Shown in pieces: positions 1 to 8,278 of a stretch of DNA of 17,589 bases. The notes below the pieces were generated by a model. The model did no database searches. It was not told where the DNA came from and worked only from the letters and a program-made list of their open reading frames with translations. This DNA comes from Bacilli bacterium (GTDB lineage: Bacteria; Bacillota_I; Bacilli_A; RF39; UBA660). The position numbers and the translations under genes are program-made. The stretch is taken from NCBI GenBank assembly GCA_918219625.1, contig CAKJXT010000023.1, positions 1-17,589 of the forward strand. Reading direction: 5' to 3'. Position 1 is the first letter of the stretch, and every line of letters starts with the position of its first letter.

Positions 1-1
1 T

Positions 2-130
2 AATCCGTCTACTTTAGCACGTGATTTGAAGTTTTTAAAGGAATATTATGACATAGTAGAAGTTACTCCTGTTGACATGTTTCCTTTCAGCAATCATGTT
101 GAATGTGTTTGTATGCTACAAAAGAAATAA
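2..130 (+). CDS. rlmD: 23S rRNA (uracil-5-)-methyltransferase RlmD, C-terminal end (partial)
   Basis: This is the last 42 codons of a gene that begins before the window. The frame opens N-P-S-T-L-A-R-D-L and ends with [12 protein letters not shown] followed by a short basic tail and TAA. That ending is typical of RlmD/RumA-type SAM-dependent methyltransferases, which form 5-methyluridine in 23S rRNA; the D-M-F-P...H-V-E segment belongs to the C-terminal methyltransferase fold. The gene is intact here and is probably chromosomal. The 3' end of rlmD is a known integration site for mobile elements in streptococci, so its position beside a recombinase-bearing island is informative. The catalytic cysteine region lies outside the window. 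Confidence 0.85.
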   Translation, partial: NPSTLARDLKFLKEYYDIVEVTPVDMFPFSNHVECVCMLQKK

Positions 131-169
131 TGGCTAAAATAAGCCAAAAGGCGAGTATTTAAGCCATTA
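128..169 (+). other. Hairpin after rlmD with two alternative stems
   Basis: TAATGGCT (128-135) can pair with AGCCATTA (162-169). Alternatively TGGCT (131-135) can pair with AGCCA (142-146), so the two folds exclude each other. There is no clear T-run after it, so I do not call it a classical terminator. It may weakly end the rlmD transcript. The rest of 170-345 is AT-rich and holds nothing I recognise except the candidate attachment site. Confidence 0.35.
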
Positions 170-244
170 TTACAACTCATAAAATTTAAGTGTTTTTAAG
201 TGATTATAACTATTTTTTGTTAAGATTCACCTCAAAAAATTGAA

Positions 245-280
245 AAATGTGGTTCACCTAGTATAAGGGACCACAAAACA
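245..280. other. Candidate left attachment site (attL) of the island
   Basis: An imperfect inverted repeat (GTGGTTC near 249-255, GGACCAC near 268-274) surrounds GTATA at 261-265. The same GTATA followed by a GGGA-x-CACA motif occurs at 15754-15768, just past the serine recombinase terminator. This placement is what a recombinase-integrated element would give. The shared stretch is short and the region AT-rich, so the call is tentative. Confidence 0.25.
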
Positions 281-365
281 AAAATACTAAAAAATCTTAA
301 AAAACTATCAAAAAATACTTGTATTAGAAATATATGTAAAGAATACAAAATTGTCATGACAAATG

Positions 366-446
366 GTCCGTAAGGACTCGTGTTTAGCGTAGTGCCTAGG
401 AGCACGTAAAAATGCTAGCGCACATCAGGCTACAGGAAGAGTGGTA
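366..446 (+). ncRNA. Candidate structured RNA of unknown family
   Basis: The stretch is less AT-rich than its surroundings and folds into consecutive helices. GTCC (366-369) pairs with GGAC (374-377) over a GTAA loop. TAGCGT (385-390) pairs with ATGCTA (412-417), extended by GTG (380-382) with CAC (421-423). Inside it, GTGC (392-395) pairs with GCAC (402-405) over a six-base loop. It runs directly into a strong terminator at 447. No gene lies between it and the terminator, so it could be a small RNA, or a leader that controls read-through into the operon at 638. The end, GTGGTACC at 441-448, resembles the T-box core, but no stem I or aminoacyl-tRNA-related gene is present. I do not recognise the family. 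Confidence 0.4.
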
Positions 447-479
447 CCTCTCTATTTTGAAAATAGGGAGGTTTTTATT
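447..479 (+). terminator. Rho-independent terminator upstream of the first operon
   Basis: An 11-pair stem (447-457 with 461-471, one G-U pair) is followed by GTTTTTATTTT. Its arms, CCTCTCTATT and AATAGGGAGG, recur at 16751 and 17286. Confidence 0.85.
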
Positions 480-509
480 TTGCAAGTCATAGACCTAATA
501 GCCTAATTA

Positions 510-518
510 TGATATACT
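510..518 (+). promoter_or_regulatory. Extended -10 promoter for the 638-4586 operon
   Basis: TG-A-TATACT at 510-518 is a good extended -10 element, with no clear -35. The predicted leader is about 110 nt. It begins with a possible stem, GGTACAA (521-527) with TTGTACC (about 560-566), and ends at the AAGGAGG site at 623-629. Confidence 0.45.
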
Positions 519-637
519 ATAGGTACAATTAGTTTCGAAAAATTACATTTAAAACAATTTGTACCAACTACTTGAGGCTGTTGAGATTTTTCCTTTGGTT
601 ATACAATGGGGGTGTAATCGAAAAGGAGGAATAAAAT

Positions 638-1018
638 ATGAAGTATTATTCAGTTGTAGCAAAATGTGGTCATGTTGGGAATGGAAAGTATGTAGAAGTT
701 GAATTTCCTATATGTGCTGAATCGAAAAGTGATGCCGCACAAAAATGCTTAAAAAGAGGAAAAGTAAAAAAGCATCTTAAAAATGCAATTACTAGTGTTT
801 GTGAAATAACTTATGAGTATTATCAAGAATTAAAGAATCAGTTTAGTAATAATAAGTTTGTTCATGCACATACAAAGGGTGAGATATCTGAATTTATTGA
901 AGAAGCTGTTGGATTAGAAAGACATCAATCTTGGAAAAAAAGTTTTGCAAATCGTTCAGAAAGGATTGCTTATCTATTAAAGAAAAATAGAATCAAGGAG
1001 GACTATCAATATGCATAA
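638..1018 (+). CDS. Small protein of unknown function, first gene of HTH/exonuclease operon
   Basis: A 126-residue basic, soluble protein with no signal peptide or membrane segment. The ATG follows AAGGAGG (623-629) by 8 bases, so the start is secure. It opens with a strand-like segment, Y-Y-S-V-V-A-K-C-G-H-V-G, and has a central K/R-rich stretch with G-K-V-K-K-H (residues 41-46). I have an impression of similar short proteins in Bacillota accessory regions but can give no named family or function. Its last 8 bases overlap the start of the next gene, whose ribosome site lies inside it, so the two are translationally coupled. This suggests that it works with the two HTH proteins and the exonuclease. 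Confidence 0.75.
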   Translation: MKYYSVVAKCGHVGNGKYVEVEFPICAESKSDAAQKCLKRGKVKKHLKNAITSVCEITYEYYQELKNQFSNNKFVHAHTKGEISEFIEEAVGLERHQSWKKSFANRSERIAYLLKKNRIKEDYQYA

Positions 1019-1637
1019 GATTTATAGATTTAACGAAGATAGAGAAAGTTTTGGTAAGAAACTAAAGGAATTAATGGTTGCTAATGGATATACTATTGAT
1101 TCATTATCTTATGATTTAGATGAAAATGTTTTGACAAGTATCAATACAATAAAAAAGTGGAGAAATGGAGAAAGAATTCCAGATATGGATACTATCTATA
1201 AGCTAGCAAATAAGTTCAATGTATCAATGCAAGAATTATATATGCCGAATTCAGTCTATGACAGTCCACTAAGTTCAGAAATGAATGAACTATTAGGAAG
1301 AAAAATTACTATTAAGCGATTAACTCCAAGTGGTATTGAAGAGTTGAAAATGTATTCTGAATTTTTATTTCAAAAGCTATTATTCTCGTTTTTATCATTC
1401 AAAGAAAGAGGACATCTAAATATTATATATGATAGTTATGAATTAACTAATTATGGAAAAGATAAACTAGGTATTGAAGATGATTTATCATTTGTCAATT
1501 TTTACCATAAGGTAAAAGAATATATAAAAAGAGTATACGGAGAAAGTCTTCCGTACAAAATAGATTATAAGCTATCAAAGTCTATCTATCAGGATTTTGA
1601 AAAAATGATAATTCTAATTGAGAAGGGAAATGATTAA
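1011..1637 (+). CDS. XRE-like HTH protein with C-terminal extension
   Basis: A 208-residue protein. Residues 14-78 form a Cro/CI-type (XRE) HTH, shown by F-G-K-K-L-K-E-L, the I-K-K-W-R-N-G-E-R-I-P recognition/turn region and L-A-N-K-F-N-V-S-M-Q-E-L-Y. The following 130 residues are charged, probably helical, and match no domain I know. The start at 1011 follows AAGGAGG (995-1001). The gene overlaps its upstream neighbour by 8 bases and is followed after 2 bases by the next gene. XRE proteins usually repress their own operon, so this one may control the promoter near 513. A DNA-targeting role for the exonuclease is an alternative, since two HTH proteins sit in one operon. Confidence 0.8.
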   Translation: MHKIYRFNEDRESFGKKLKELMVANGYTIDSLSYDLDENVLTSINTIKKWRNGERIPDMDTIYKLANKFNVSMQELYMPNSVYDSPLSSEMNELLGRKITIKRLTPSGIEELKMYSEFLFQKLLFSFLSFKERGHLNIIYDSYELTNYGKDKLGIEDDLSFVNFYHKVKEYIKRVYGESLPYKIDYKLSKSIYQDFEKMIILIEKGND

Positions 1638-1639
1638 TT

Positions 1640-2557
1640 ATGAAGATAAACCCAGGTAAATATTTAGATGAAAATTTTGAAGTGCCAAAAGGTTTTATTC
1701 TTCCTCAATGGGACTTCATAGAAATGAATTTGAATGCAATTAAGATGAAAGAAGATGAATTAATCAATTTGTTTGATGTTTCAAAAACGGCATTAAATCA
1801 TTGGAAAAATGGTGGAAATATCAGTATTGATAAAATAGCGGTATTGTGTGAATTATTTGGTATAACTATAGATCAATTTTATGAAAGAGATTTTAATGAT
1901 GATTATGCATTAGATGACTTTCTTGGATTATCAAAATATAAAGATTTATCTAATTGCAAGGAGTATACCTATAACGATTTGCATTGGTTGTTTGATAAAT
2001 TAAATGAATTTATGTTTTATACAGAATTCTTTGCACTAGGATATATTCCATTAGATAAAGACGATGACAATCTAGTTGATGTAGATGAAGATTGCTATAA
2101 ACATTATATAAGTTCTGATGAGGTCGATTATTTTTGTCAAACTTTGGATATGAATATTTCATATGATACCAATGGTGGCAAGACAAAAAAGATAGAACAC
2201 ATAACTTATAAAGAATTATGTAAAGTAGCAGATGAATTAAGAAAGGATTGGGGAGACGATTCCTTTAATCATATATCCGCAACACCATCGGCAAAGTATA
2301 AAAAAGTAGTAATGCTATCTGAAAACATTAAATTCTTAAAAGAATATATATCTAAAAATGATTGTAAGGATGAATTATTAAATTTATGGTGTGTTTTAAA
2401 GCAGGAAGATGATTCTTATGATGTGGATTCTTTGATGGCAAAAACTCTTATCTCAAATGGTGCAATCTTAAAGGATGTAGAATCAACATTTAAGCTATGT
2501 AATGAAATATTTGATAATGATATTAAAAAAGTGGAGGTGAATAAGAATGGCAAGTAA
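1640..2557 (+). CDS. Second HTH protein with long acidic C-terminal region
   Basis: A 305-residue protein with an HTH at about residues 30-82. K-E-D-E-L-I-N-L-F-D-V-S-K-T-A-L-N-H-W-K-N-G-G fits the helix-turn-helix, and I-A-V-L-C-E-L-F-G-I-T-I-D-Q-F-Y the closing helix. The first 25 residues precede the HTH, and about 220 acidic, D/E-rich residues with no recognised domain follow it. The HTH is related in style to that of the preceding gene, but the C-terminal parts do not look alike. The start at 1640 follows GAAGGGA. The gene overlaps the exonuclease gene by 11 bases, which implies coupled translation and probably a physical or regulatory partnership. Confidence 0.78.
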   Translation: MKINPGKYLDENFEVPKGFILPQWDFIEMNLNAIKMKEDELINLFDVSKTALNHWKNGGNISIDKIAVLCELFGITIDQFYERDFNDDYALDDFLGLSKYKDLSNCKEYTYNDLHWLFDKLNEFMFYTEFFALGYIPLDKDDDNLVDVDEDCYKHYISSDEVDYFCQTLDMNISYDTNGGKTKKIEHITYKELCKVADELRKDWGDDSFNHISATPSAKYKKVVMLSENIKFLKEYISKNDCKDELLNLWCVLKQEDDSYDVDSLMAKTLISNGAILKDVESTFKLCNEIFDNDIKKVEVNKNGK

Positions 2558-4586
2558 GAAGAGATTTTCCAAAGACCCTAAAGTAAATCTTATTTCTATA
2601 GAAGAGTTTTATGAGAATAGTGATTATCTATGTTGTGTTACGAAGAAAGATTTGTGGAAGACAAAAACTCAACCTGATGCAGGAGATGTACTATTCAAAT
2701 TTACTCCGCAATATTTGATTTGTACTATATATGATTATTCATTTACTAATTTTGGTATGGATATTAGGGAAAAACTTGAAAGAATAGATGTAGCAATTCG
2801 TGATGGTAAAACCGAATATGAATTGTTTGATGCCAAATTAAATGTATTAAAAGAAGAAAGAGCAAAACATAAGAGAAGCAAGAAATTGGATGAGCAGATT
2901 GCTGAAATGGAAAAAGCAAGAAAATTACTTCCAAAATATGCAGAAAAAGAAACACCGAGTGCAAAGCCATTTGAATCATATTTGATTGATACAGGATATA
3001 AAACATCAAAAGAAAATCTTAAGAATAAATATTTGGTATTTGATGTTGAAACAAATGGAACTAGAAAATCTAATGATGATTTATTATCTCTATCAATTTA
3101 TGACCCAACAACTGGAATGTGCTACAATCGATATTTTCCATTAGAACTTCAACCATTAATATTAACTGGATTTATTCATGGAATAGATGATTCAACATTA
3201 GCTGATTCTACTCATATGACTCAAGAAGAATTAAATTGGTTAAAAGAGTATTTTCACTTTAAAGATAGAATTCTATTATCATTTAGTGGAGGACAGGGAA
3301 CATTTGATTCATCTTTTGTGCAAAATTATTGTAATAGACAAGCTATATTTGGGTTTGATGATTTAAAATTTGAAAACATTAAGAGCAAAATTCCATCAGC
3401 TCCATTTGGTGCTGAAGGTCAATTAACAAAAGATAATCTTTGTAGAATGTTTGGAATAGAAGGGGTTAATGAGATTCACTCAAGTTATAATGATTGCATA
3501 TTAGAGTGGAAGTTGTTTGAAAAATTAGAATCTGAATGTGTATTCTTTATTGGAGAACATTTGTTTAAATACACCCCAGAATATATAATTCCTTATTCAT
3601 ATTTATTCCAGCATCCAGATTTAGTTAAGTATGCAGGTATTAAAATTCCATATGTTGAAGGAAAGGTTACTGAATTATATAAGTTAGGATTTCCAAAGAA
3701 ACTACTTAAGGAAATCAAAAAGTTTCCAACTAATATCACTGGAGTAACTATTGAGCATGGAATAAACAGATATTTAAAGGCAGAAGAGCAGGATAACTTT
3801 ATGTTCTTGGCCGAGAATAAATCACACTTAAAATATGTTGGCTCATTGGATAGTAAGATTAAAGAGATTCCTATAATTACTGAAAGTGATGGAACTGTTA
3901 AAGCAATTAAGGAAGAAGATAAAGAATATATCAATCAAGTTAATTCAGTTACTAAGATGATTATTGAACATATAAAACCAGTTGCAGATTATCTTCGTGA
4001 GAATATTTTTAAAGAAGATAGGATTATGACTCAAGAATTATCTATAACAGATGATAGAAAGGTATTAGCTCTTTGTGATTTATCTGATAGCAAAAATGTT
4101 GTGGAAATTAAAACTTATGATGTTTTAGATGATGATAATAACTTAAGTAAAAAAGTTGCTAGACAGTTATATTTCCAGGCAAAGGGAAGAAATACATATG
4201 TTCTTTCAATTAAGTTTGATACTCATTTCAACGATAGAACCTTTGAATCTATAGTTGATGACCTTAATATCTATTTATACAAAGCTGAATTATCTGAATA
4301 TGATCCAACAACTATTGTTAAGGAAAGAATATTAAATGATACCGAAATTGAAGTTTTAAAGAATATAATTGAAAATCCAAATATATGTAAGACTGAATTA
4401 GCATCAAAATTTGATTGGACACCAAGAATGGTTGAAAGACATCTATATGTTTTAGAAGTTCTAGGATATATTAAAAAAGAAAATCCTTCTGCGAGAAAAT
4501 CACCTTGGATTGTACTAAGAAATATTGATGATATTAAGACTAATTACACTATGGATGGATATGAAATCAAAGTTGTACATAAATAA
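2547..4586 (+). CDS. DEDDh 3'-5' exonuclease with C-terminal winged helix
   Basis: A 679-residue protein. Residues 160-330 carry a DnaQ-like exonuclease domain: F-D-V-E-T-N-G gives D166 and E168, T-F-D-S-S-F gives D254, and H-S-S-Y-N-D gives H311 and D316. The DEDDh set is therefore complete, with the family's H-G-I-D-D segment at 211-215. Residues 72-135 look like a charged coiled coil. Residues 596-657 resemble a winged helix (E-I-E-V-L-K-N-I-I-E-N-P, then R-M-V-E-R-H-L-Y-V-L-E-V-L-G-Y-I). The middle, 330-590, is unassigned. The expected reaction is two-metal 3'-5' removal of nucleotides from DNA or RNA. No polymerase is attached, so this is not a proofreading subunit. The start at 2547 follows GGAGGT (2533-2538). 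As the last gene of the operon it looks like the effector. Confidence 0.82.
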   Translation: MASKKRFSKDPKVNLISIEEFYENSDYLCCVTKKDLWKTKTQPDAGDVLFKFTPQYLICTIYDYSFTNFGMDIREKLERIDVAIRDGKTEYELFDAKLNVLKEERAKHKRSKKLDEQIAEMEKARKLLPKYAEKETPSAKPFESYLIDTGYKTSKENLKNKYLVFDVETNGTRKSNDDLLSLSIYDPTTGMCYNRYFPLELQPLILTGFIHGIDDSTLADSTHMTQEELNWLKEYFHFKDRILLSFSGGQGTFDSSFVQNYCNRQAIFGFDDLKFENIKSKIPSAPFGAEGQLTKDNLCRMFGIEGVNEIHSSYNDCILEWKLFEKLESECVFFIGEHLFKYTPEYIIPYSYLFQHPDLVKYAGIKIPYVEGKVTELYKLGFPKKLLKEIKKFPTNITGVTIEHGINRYLKAEEQDNFMFLAENKSHLKYVGSLDSKIKEIPIITESDGTVKAIKEEDKEYINQVNSVTKMIIEHIKPVADYLRENIFKEDRIMTQELSITDDRKVLALCDLSDSKNVVEIKTYDVLDDDNNLSKKVARQLYFQAKGRNTYVLSIKFDTHFNDRTFESIVDDLNIYLYKAELSEYDPTTIVKERILNDTEIEVLKNIIENPNICKTELASKFDWTPRMVERHLYVLEVLGYIKKENPSARKSPWIVLRNIDDIKTNYTMDGYEIKVVHK

Positions 4587-4594
4587 TCTTTATA

Positions 4595-4623
4595 CCTCTC
4601 ATTAATTTGGGAGGTTTTTGTTT
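4595..4623 (+). terminator. Terminator after the exonuclease operon
   Basis: CCTCTC (4595-4600) pairs with GGGAGG (4609-4614) over an 8-base loop, followed by TTTTTGTTTTGC. It separates the two cargo operons and shares its arms and tail with the terminators at 447, 16751 and 17286. Confidence 0.75.
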
Positions 4624-4634
4624 TGCTAGGAAAA

Positions 4635-4667
4635 TGCTATAATATTTTTTCTTTAGTGTGTTATAAT
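4635..4667 (+). promoter_or_regulatory. Two extended -10 promoters for the zinc-ribbon nuclease cluster
   Basis: TG-C-TATAAT at 4635-4643 and TG-T-TATAAT at 4659-4667 are both perfect extended -10 elements with no obvious -35. Either could start the transcript that begins with the gene at 4718. Confidence 0.55.
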
Positions 4668-4717
4668 ATTATCAGATATTATAAACGCTATTTATTTTTT
4701 GTTATGGAGGTGCGCTA

Positions 4718-6301
4718 ATGGCTAAAGAATTTAATAGTCTATATAACTGGTGTATTTCCAATGATAAGGAATATATTTTAGATGAATGGAACAATGAAAA
4801 AAATGGTATTTCGCCTAAAGAAGTATCATATGGATCAGGTTTAAAAAAATGGTGGAAATGCTCAAAATGTGGACATGAATGGGAAGCAGTAATTAATCAT
4901 AGAACAACAAGAAATCAAAAATGCCCTATGTGTTATGGAATTAATAATGTAAAACCAGGGATTAATGATCTGAAAACAAAATGTCCTGAATTGGCCAAAG
5001 AATGGCATCCAATAAAAAATGGTGATTTAACACCTAGTAATATTTCATATAAAAGTGGTAAAAAAGTATGGTGGCTTTGTCCAAAAGGACATGAATACCA
5101 AGCTAAACCACGTGACAGAGTAGAAGATGAAACTAAATGCCCTATATGTTCATCAAGACGTAGTACATCATTTCCTGAACAAGCATTATATTATTATATA
5201 AAAAAAATATGTCCTGATGCTTTGAATAGATACAAGGATATTTTTGATAATAAAATGGAATTAGATATTTATATACCTTCAAAAAAACTAGGTATAGAAT
5301 ATGACGGAAAGAATTGGCACAAGACAGAAGAACACCATCAAAGAGAAAGAATAAAATATCAATTATGCAGTGAAAAAGGTATCTTATTACTTAGAGTTAA
5401 GGATGGTAAGTCAGATTATTGGAATGATGTTGCAAGTAAAATGTTTTGGGTAAAAAATTCAAAAAATAAAAATGACTTGCAAAGTATTATACAAGAGGTT
5501 ATAGACTATCTTGACCCAGAAATAAATATGTTTACTAAAAATCCTTTTAATCCTAAGATTCATTCTGATGTTTTAGTTGATTTAGAAAAAGATAAAATGG
5601 AAATAGCTAAATATTTAACAGATATTAACGATTCAATTGCAAAAACAAGACCAGATATAGCAGAACAATGGGATTATGAACATAATAATCCATTAACGCC
5701 AGAGATGTTTTCAAAAGGTTCTAATGAAAGTGTTTGGTGGATATGCACAGTATGTGGAAAGAGTTATAAATCTGTAATTAATCACAAAAATAGAGATGAT
5801 TCTAGATGCTGTCCTAAATGTGCTAATGTCAAAAGTGGTAAAACCTTTGTAGAATATAAAGTTAAAGAAGTTGGATCACTACTTGAGACAAATCCTAAAT
5901 TGGCTAAAGAATGGCATCCAACAAAAAACGGTGATTTAACCCCTGACAAAATTACAGCTGGAAAGTTTAAAAAAGTATGGTGGTTATGTCCTAAATGTGG
6001 ATATGAATGGCAAGCTAGTCCAAATAATAGAAATAAAGGAATAGGTTGTCCTCATTGTTCTGGTAGAGTTGCAATGCCAGGTGTAGACGATATCGTGGCA
6101 TTAAATATGCCGTATCTTGATGAGTGGGATTATTCTAAGAATGATGGCTTGAATCCTAATTTGTTTTTGCCTAAAAGCGGTAAAAAAGTATGGTGGAAGT
6201 GCAAAAAATGTGGTTATGAGTGGGAAACGGAAATTAGAATGAGAACTAATGGACATGGTTGCCCTCGTTGCGGACATAAAAGAAGCGGTAGGAAAAAATA
6301 G
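4718..6301 (+). CDS. Zinc-ribbon (DUF4379-like) protein with embedded Vsr/DUF559-like nuclease, paralogue 1
   Basis: A 527-residue protein with two zinc-ribbon units (about 8-74 and 83-146), a nuclease core (about 150-235), a 75-residue linker, and three more units (about 306-371, 387-449, 458-519). Each unit has an EW-containing head, a V/K-W-W segment, then C-x2-C or C-x3-H, and later C-x2-C. The core has S-F-P-E-Q-A, M-E-L-D-I-Y-I-P and G-I-E-Y-D-G-x-x-W-H, giving candidate catalytic E154, D183 and E194 of the PD-(D/E)XK/Vsr type, with a terminal L-L-R-V strand. The likely activity is DNA cleavage, with the ribbons binding nucleic acid; both are inferred from family features. The start at 4718 follows ATGGAGG. 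It lies 29 bases before paralogue 2 and is probably cotranscribed with it. Confidence 0.82.
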   Translation: MAKEFNSLYNWCISNDKEYILDEWNNEKNGISPKEVSYGSGLKKWWKCSKCGHEWEAVINHRTTRNQKCPMCYGINNVKPGINDLKTKCPELAKEWHPIKNGDLTPSNISYKSGKKVWWLCPKGHEYQAKPRDRVEDETKCPICSSRRSTSFPEQALYYYIKKICPDALNRYKDIFDNKMELDIYIPSKKLGIEYDGKNWHKTEEHHQRERIKYQLCSEKGILLLRVKDGKSDYWNDVASKMFWVKNSKNKNDLQSIIQEVIDYLDPEINMFTKNPFNPKIHSDVLVDLEKDKMEIAKYLTDINDSIAKTRPDIAEQWDYEHNNPLTPEMFSKGSNESVWWICTVCGKSYKSVINHKNRDDSRCCPKCANVKSGKTFVEYKVKEVGSLLETNPKLAKEWHPTKNGDLTPDKITAGKFKKVWWLCPKCGYEWQASPNNRNKGIGCPHCSGRVAMPGVDDIVALNMPYLDEWDYSKNDGLNPNLFLPKSGKKVWWKCKKCGYEWETEIRMRTNGHGCPRCGHKRSGRKK

Positions 6302-6330
6302 TAATCTTTAAAAAAGGAGGTGTGCTTATC

Positions 6331-8130
6331 ATGAGTAAACAATTAATTTTTGATTTTGATAATGATGAAATAAAGGAAGTTGAAAAAGAAAATAGTTTAT
6401 ACAATTGGTGTTTAAAGAATGATAAGCATTATATTCTTGATGAATGGGATTATAGTAAAAATATGGATAAAACACCTAAAGATGTTGCAGCTGGCACTGA
6501 AAAAAAATATTGGTGGAAATGCAAGACATGTGGATATGAATGGTTTATCAGTCCTAATCATCGAAAAAGAGGGGATAATTGTCCAAAATGTGGAAGAATC
6601 AAATGTGGAAAAAACAGAACAAGCAATTTACTAGCAAATCATAATTTAACAATAGATTATCCAGAAATATTAGACAAATGGGATTATGAAAATAATGAAA
6701 AGGGCCCAGAAAATTATTCTATCGGATCCAAGAAGAAATTATGGTGGAAATGTGACAATGGGCATCGTTGGGAATCAACACCAAGGAATATTCTGATTAC
6801 TAAATATTGCCCATATTGTTTTGGAAGATATGCAATAGAAGGGGAAAATGATCTACTTACACTTAATCCTGATTTAGCAAAAGAGTGGAATTATGAAAAG
6901 AATGGTGATTTAAGGCCAAATATGGTTAAAGCTGGATCAACTTACAAAGTTTGGTGGAAATGTGAAAAAGGGCATGAATGGCAAGCTACTATTACGAATA
7001 GGACAAAAGGCAGAAATTGCCCTTTTTGTAGTAATTATCGAAGAGTATCAATCCCTGAAAAAATAGTTTATTTTTATATTAATAATTACTATGAACATGT
7101 AGAAGCAAATTACAAATTGCCTAGTTTTAATAATATGGAATTTGATATTTACATACCAGCTAATAAAATAGCTATTGAATATGATGGTGTTGCATGGCAT
7201 AGTGATATAGCAAGGGATAAGGCTAAAGATGAATTAGCTAGTAAAAGTGGTATTAATTTGATTAGAATTAGGGAGAAAAATCTTCCTAATTATAAAACAA
7301 ACGCAAAGTTTATTATTACAAAAAATCCTACTGAGGACATGACATACTTAAAAGATACGATATTAGAACTATTTGAATACATAAACAAAAAATATGGTTA
7401 CGATATCAATCCGATTATTGATATAAGAAATGATTATCCGAAAATATTAGAAATTATGAATTATGAAGAAAAAAGTAATTCTTTAGAAACAAAATTTCCG
7501 GATGTTGCAAAAGAGTGGAATTATGAAAAGAATGGCGAATTAAAACCTAGCCAAATATCACCAGGCTCTAGCAAGTTAGTTTGGTGGAAGTGTGAAAAGG
7601 GTCATGAATGGCAAAATACTCCTGCAAATAGAACTAATAAAGACAATATGAATAATTGTCCATATTGTAAAAATAAAAAAGTGTGGCCAGGGTTCAACGA
7701 TTTAGTCACAATTAATCCTAAAATTGCATCTCAATGGAACTATGAAAAGAATGGTGATTTAAAACCAACAATGGTAACTATAAAGTGTAGTAAAAATGTA
7801 TGGTGGAAATGCGAAAAAGGTCATGAGTGGCAGGCAAGAATTTATTCTAGGGAAAAAAGTAACTGTCCATATTGTGGTAACAAGAAAGTAATTATTGGTG
7901 AAAATGATTTGTGTACTACTCATCCAGATATTGCAAAAGAGTGGCACCCAACTAAAAATGGGGAATTGAAACCAGAAATTTTTACTTTTGGTTCAAACAA
8001 AAAAGTTTGGTGGATATGCCATATCTGTGGTTTCGAGTTTGAAGCAATGATTTCGTCCAGAACTGGAAGAAAGAACCCAACGGGATGTATTAATTGCTAC
8101 AATAATAAAAAATATAGAAACAAATTATAG
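6331..8130 (+). CDS. Zinc-ribbon (DUF4379-like) protein with embedded Vsr/DUF559-like nuclease, paralogue 2
   Basis: A 599-residue paralogue of the preceding gene with three ribbon units before the nuclease core (about 22-90, 104-166, 173-236) and three after (about 384-450, 457-518, 525-593). The core at about 239-320 keeps S-I-P-E-K-I, M-E-F-D-I-Y-I-P and A-I-E-Y-D-G-V-A-W-H, giving E243, D272 and E283. A short unique N-terminus (about 20 residues, acidic) precedes N-S-L-Y-N-W-C, which is also at the start of paralogue 1. I chose ATG 6331 because GTG 6322 would sit against the AAAGGAGG site (6313-6320). Most units use C-x2-G-H as the first ligand pair. The role is as for paralogue 1. Confidence 0.82.
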   Translation: MSKQLIFDFDNDEIKEVEKENSLYNWCLKNDKHYILDEWDYSKNMDKTPKDVAAGTEKKYWWKCKTCGYEWFISPNHRKRGDNCPKCGRIKCGKNRTSNLLANHNLTIDYPEILDKWDYENNEKGPENYSIGSKKKLWWKCDNGHRWESTPRNILITKYCPYCFGRYAIEGENDLLTLNPDLAKEWNYEKNGDLRPNMVKAGSTYKVWWKCEKGHEWQATITNRTKGRNCPFCSNYRRVSIPEKIVYFYINNYYEHVEANYKLPSFNNMEFDIYIPANKIAIEYDGVAWHSDIARDKAKDELASKSGINLIRIREKNLPNYKTNAKFIITKNPTEDMTYLKDTILELFEYINKKYGYDINPIIDIRNDYPKILEIMNYEEKSNSLETKFPDVAKEWNYEKNGELKPSQISPGSSKLVWWKCEKGHEWQNTPANRTNKDNMNNCPYCKNKKVWPGFNDLVTINPKIASQWNYEKNGDLKPTMVTIKCSKNVWWKCEKGHEWQARIYSREKSNCPYCGNKKVIIGENDLCTTHPDIAKEWHPTKNGELKPEIFTFGSNKKVWWICHICGFEFEAMISSRTGRKNPTGCINCYNNKKYRNKL

Positions 8131-8278
8131 TGCGATTATACCAGTTGATTAATGACTATGTAAAACAAGTGTATGTTATACCAAATTATAATTAAATGAC
8201 TGATTAATTTCAAACAATTTTGTTGTTTAAAAAAATGATAAACATAACTATAATTATGGCATAATAAGGAGGAATATA

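Noticed and set aside
430..479. T-box riboswitch suggested by GTGGTACC before a terminator
   Set aside because: There is no stem I with specifier loop, and no aminoacyl-tRNA synthetase, amino-acid biosynthesis or transporter gene downstream; only the 8-base core matches.
2764..3009. Antisense open frames within the exonuclease gene and the nuclease genes
   Set aside because: They lie opposite well-supported genes, have no ribosome sites, and their composition is that of shadow frames in AT-rich DNA.
2547..4586. DNA polymerase III proofreading subunit or PolC fragment
   Set aside because: Only the exonuclease motifs match. The coiled coil, the long unassigned middle and the winged helix do not fit DnaQ or PolC, and the operon context is unrelated.
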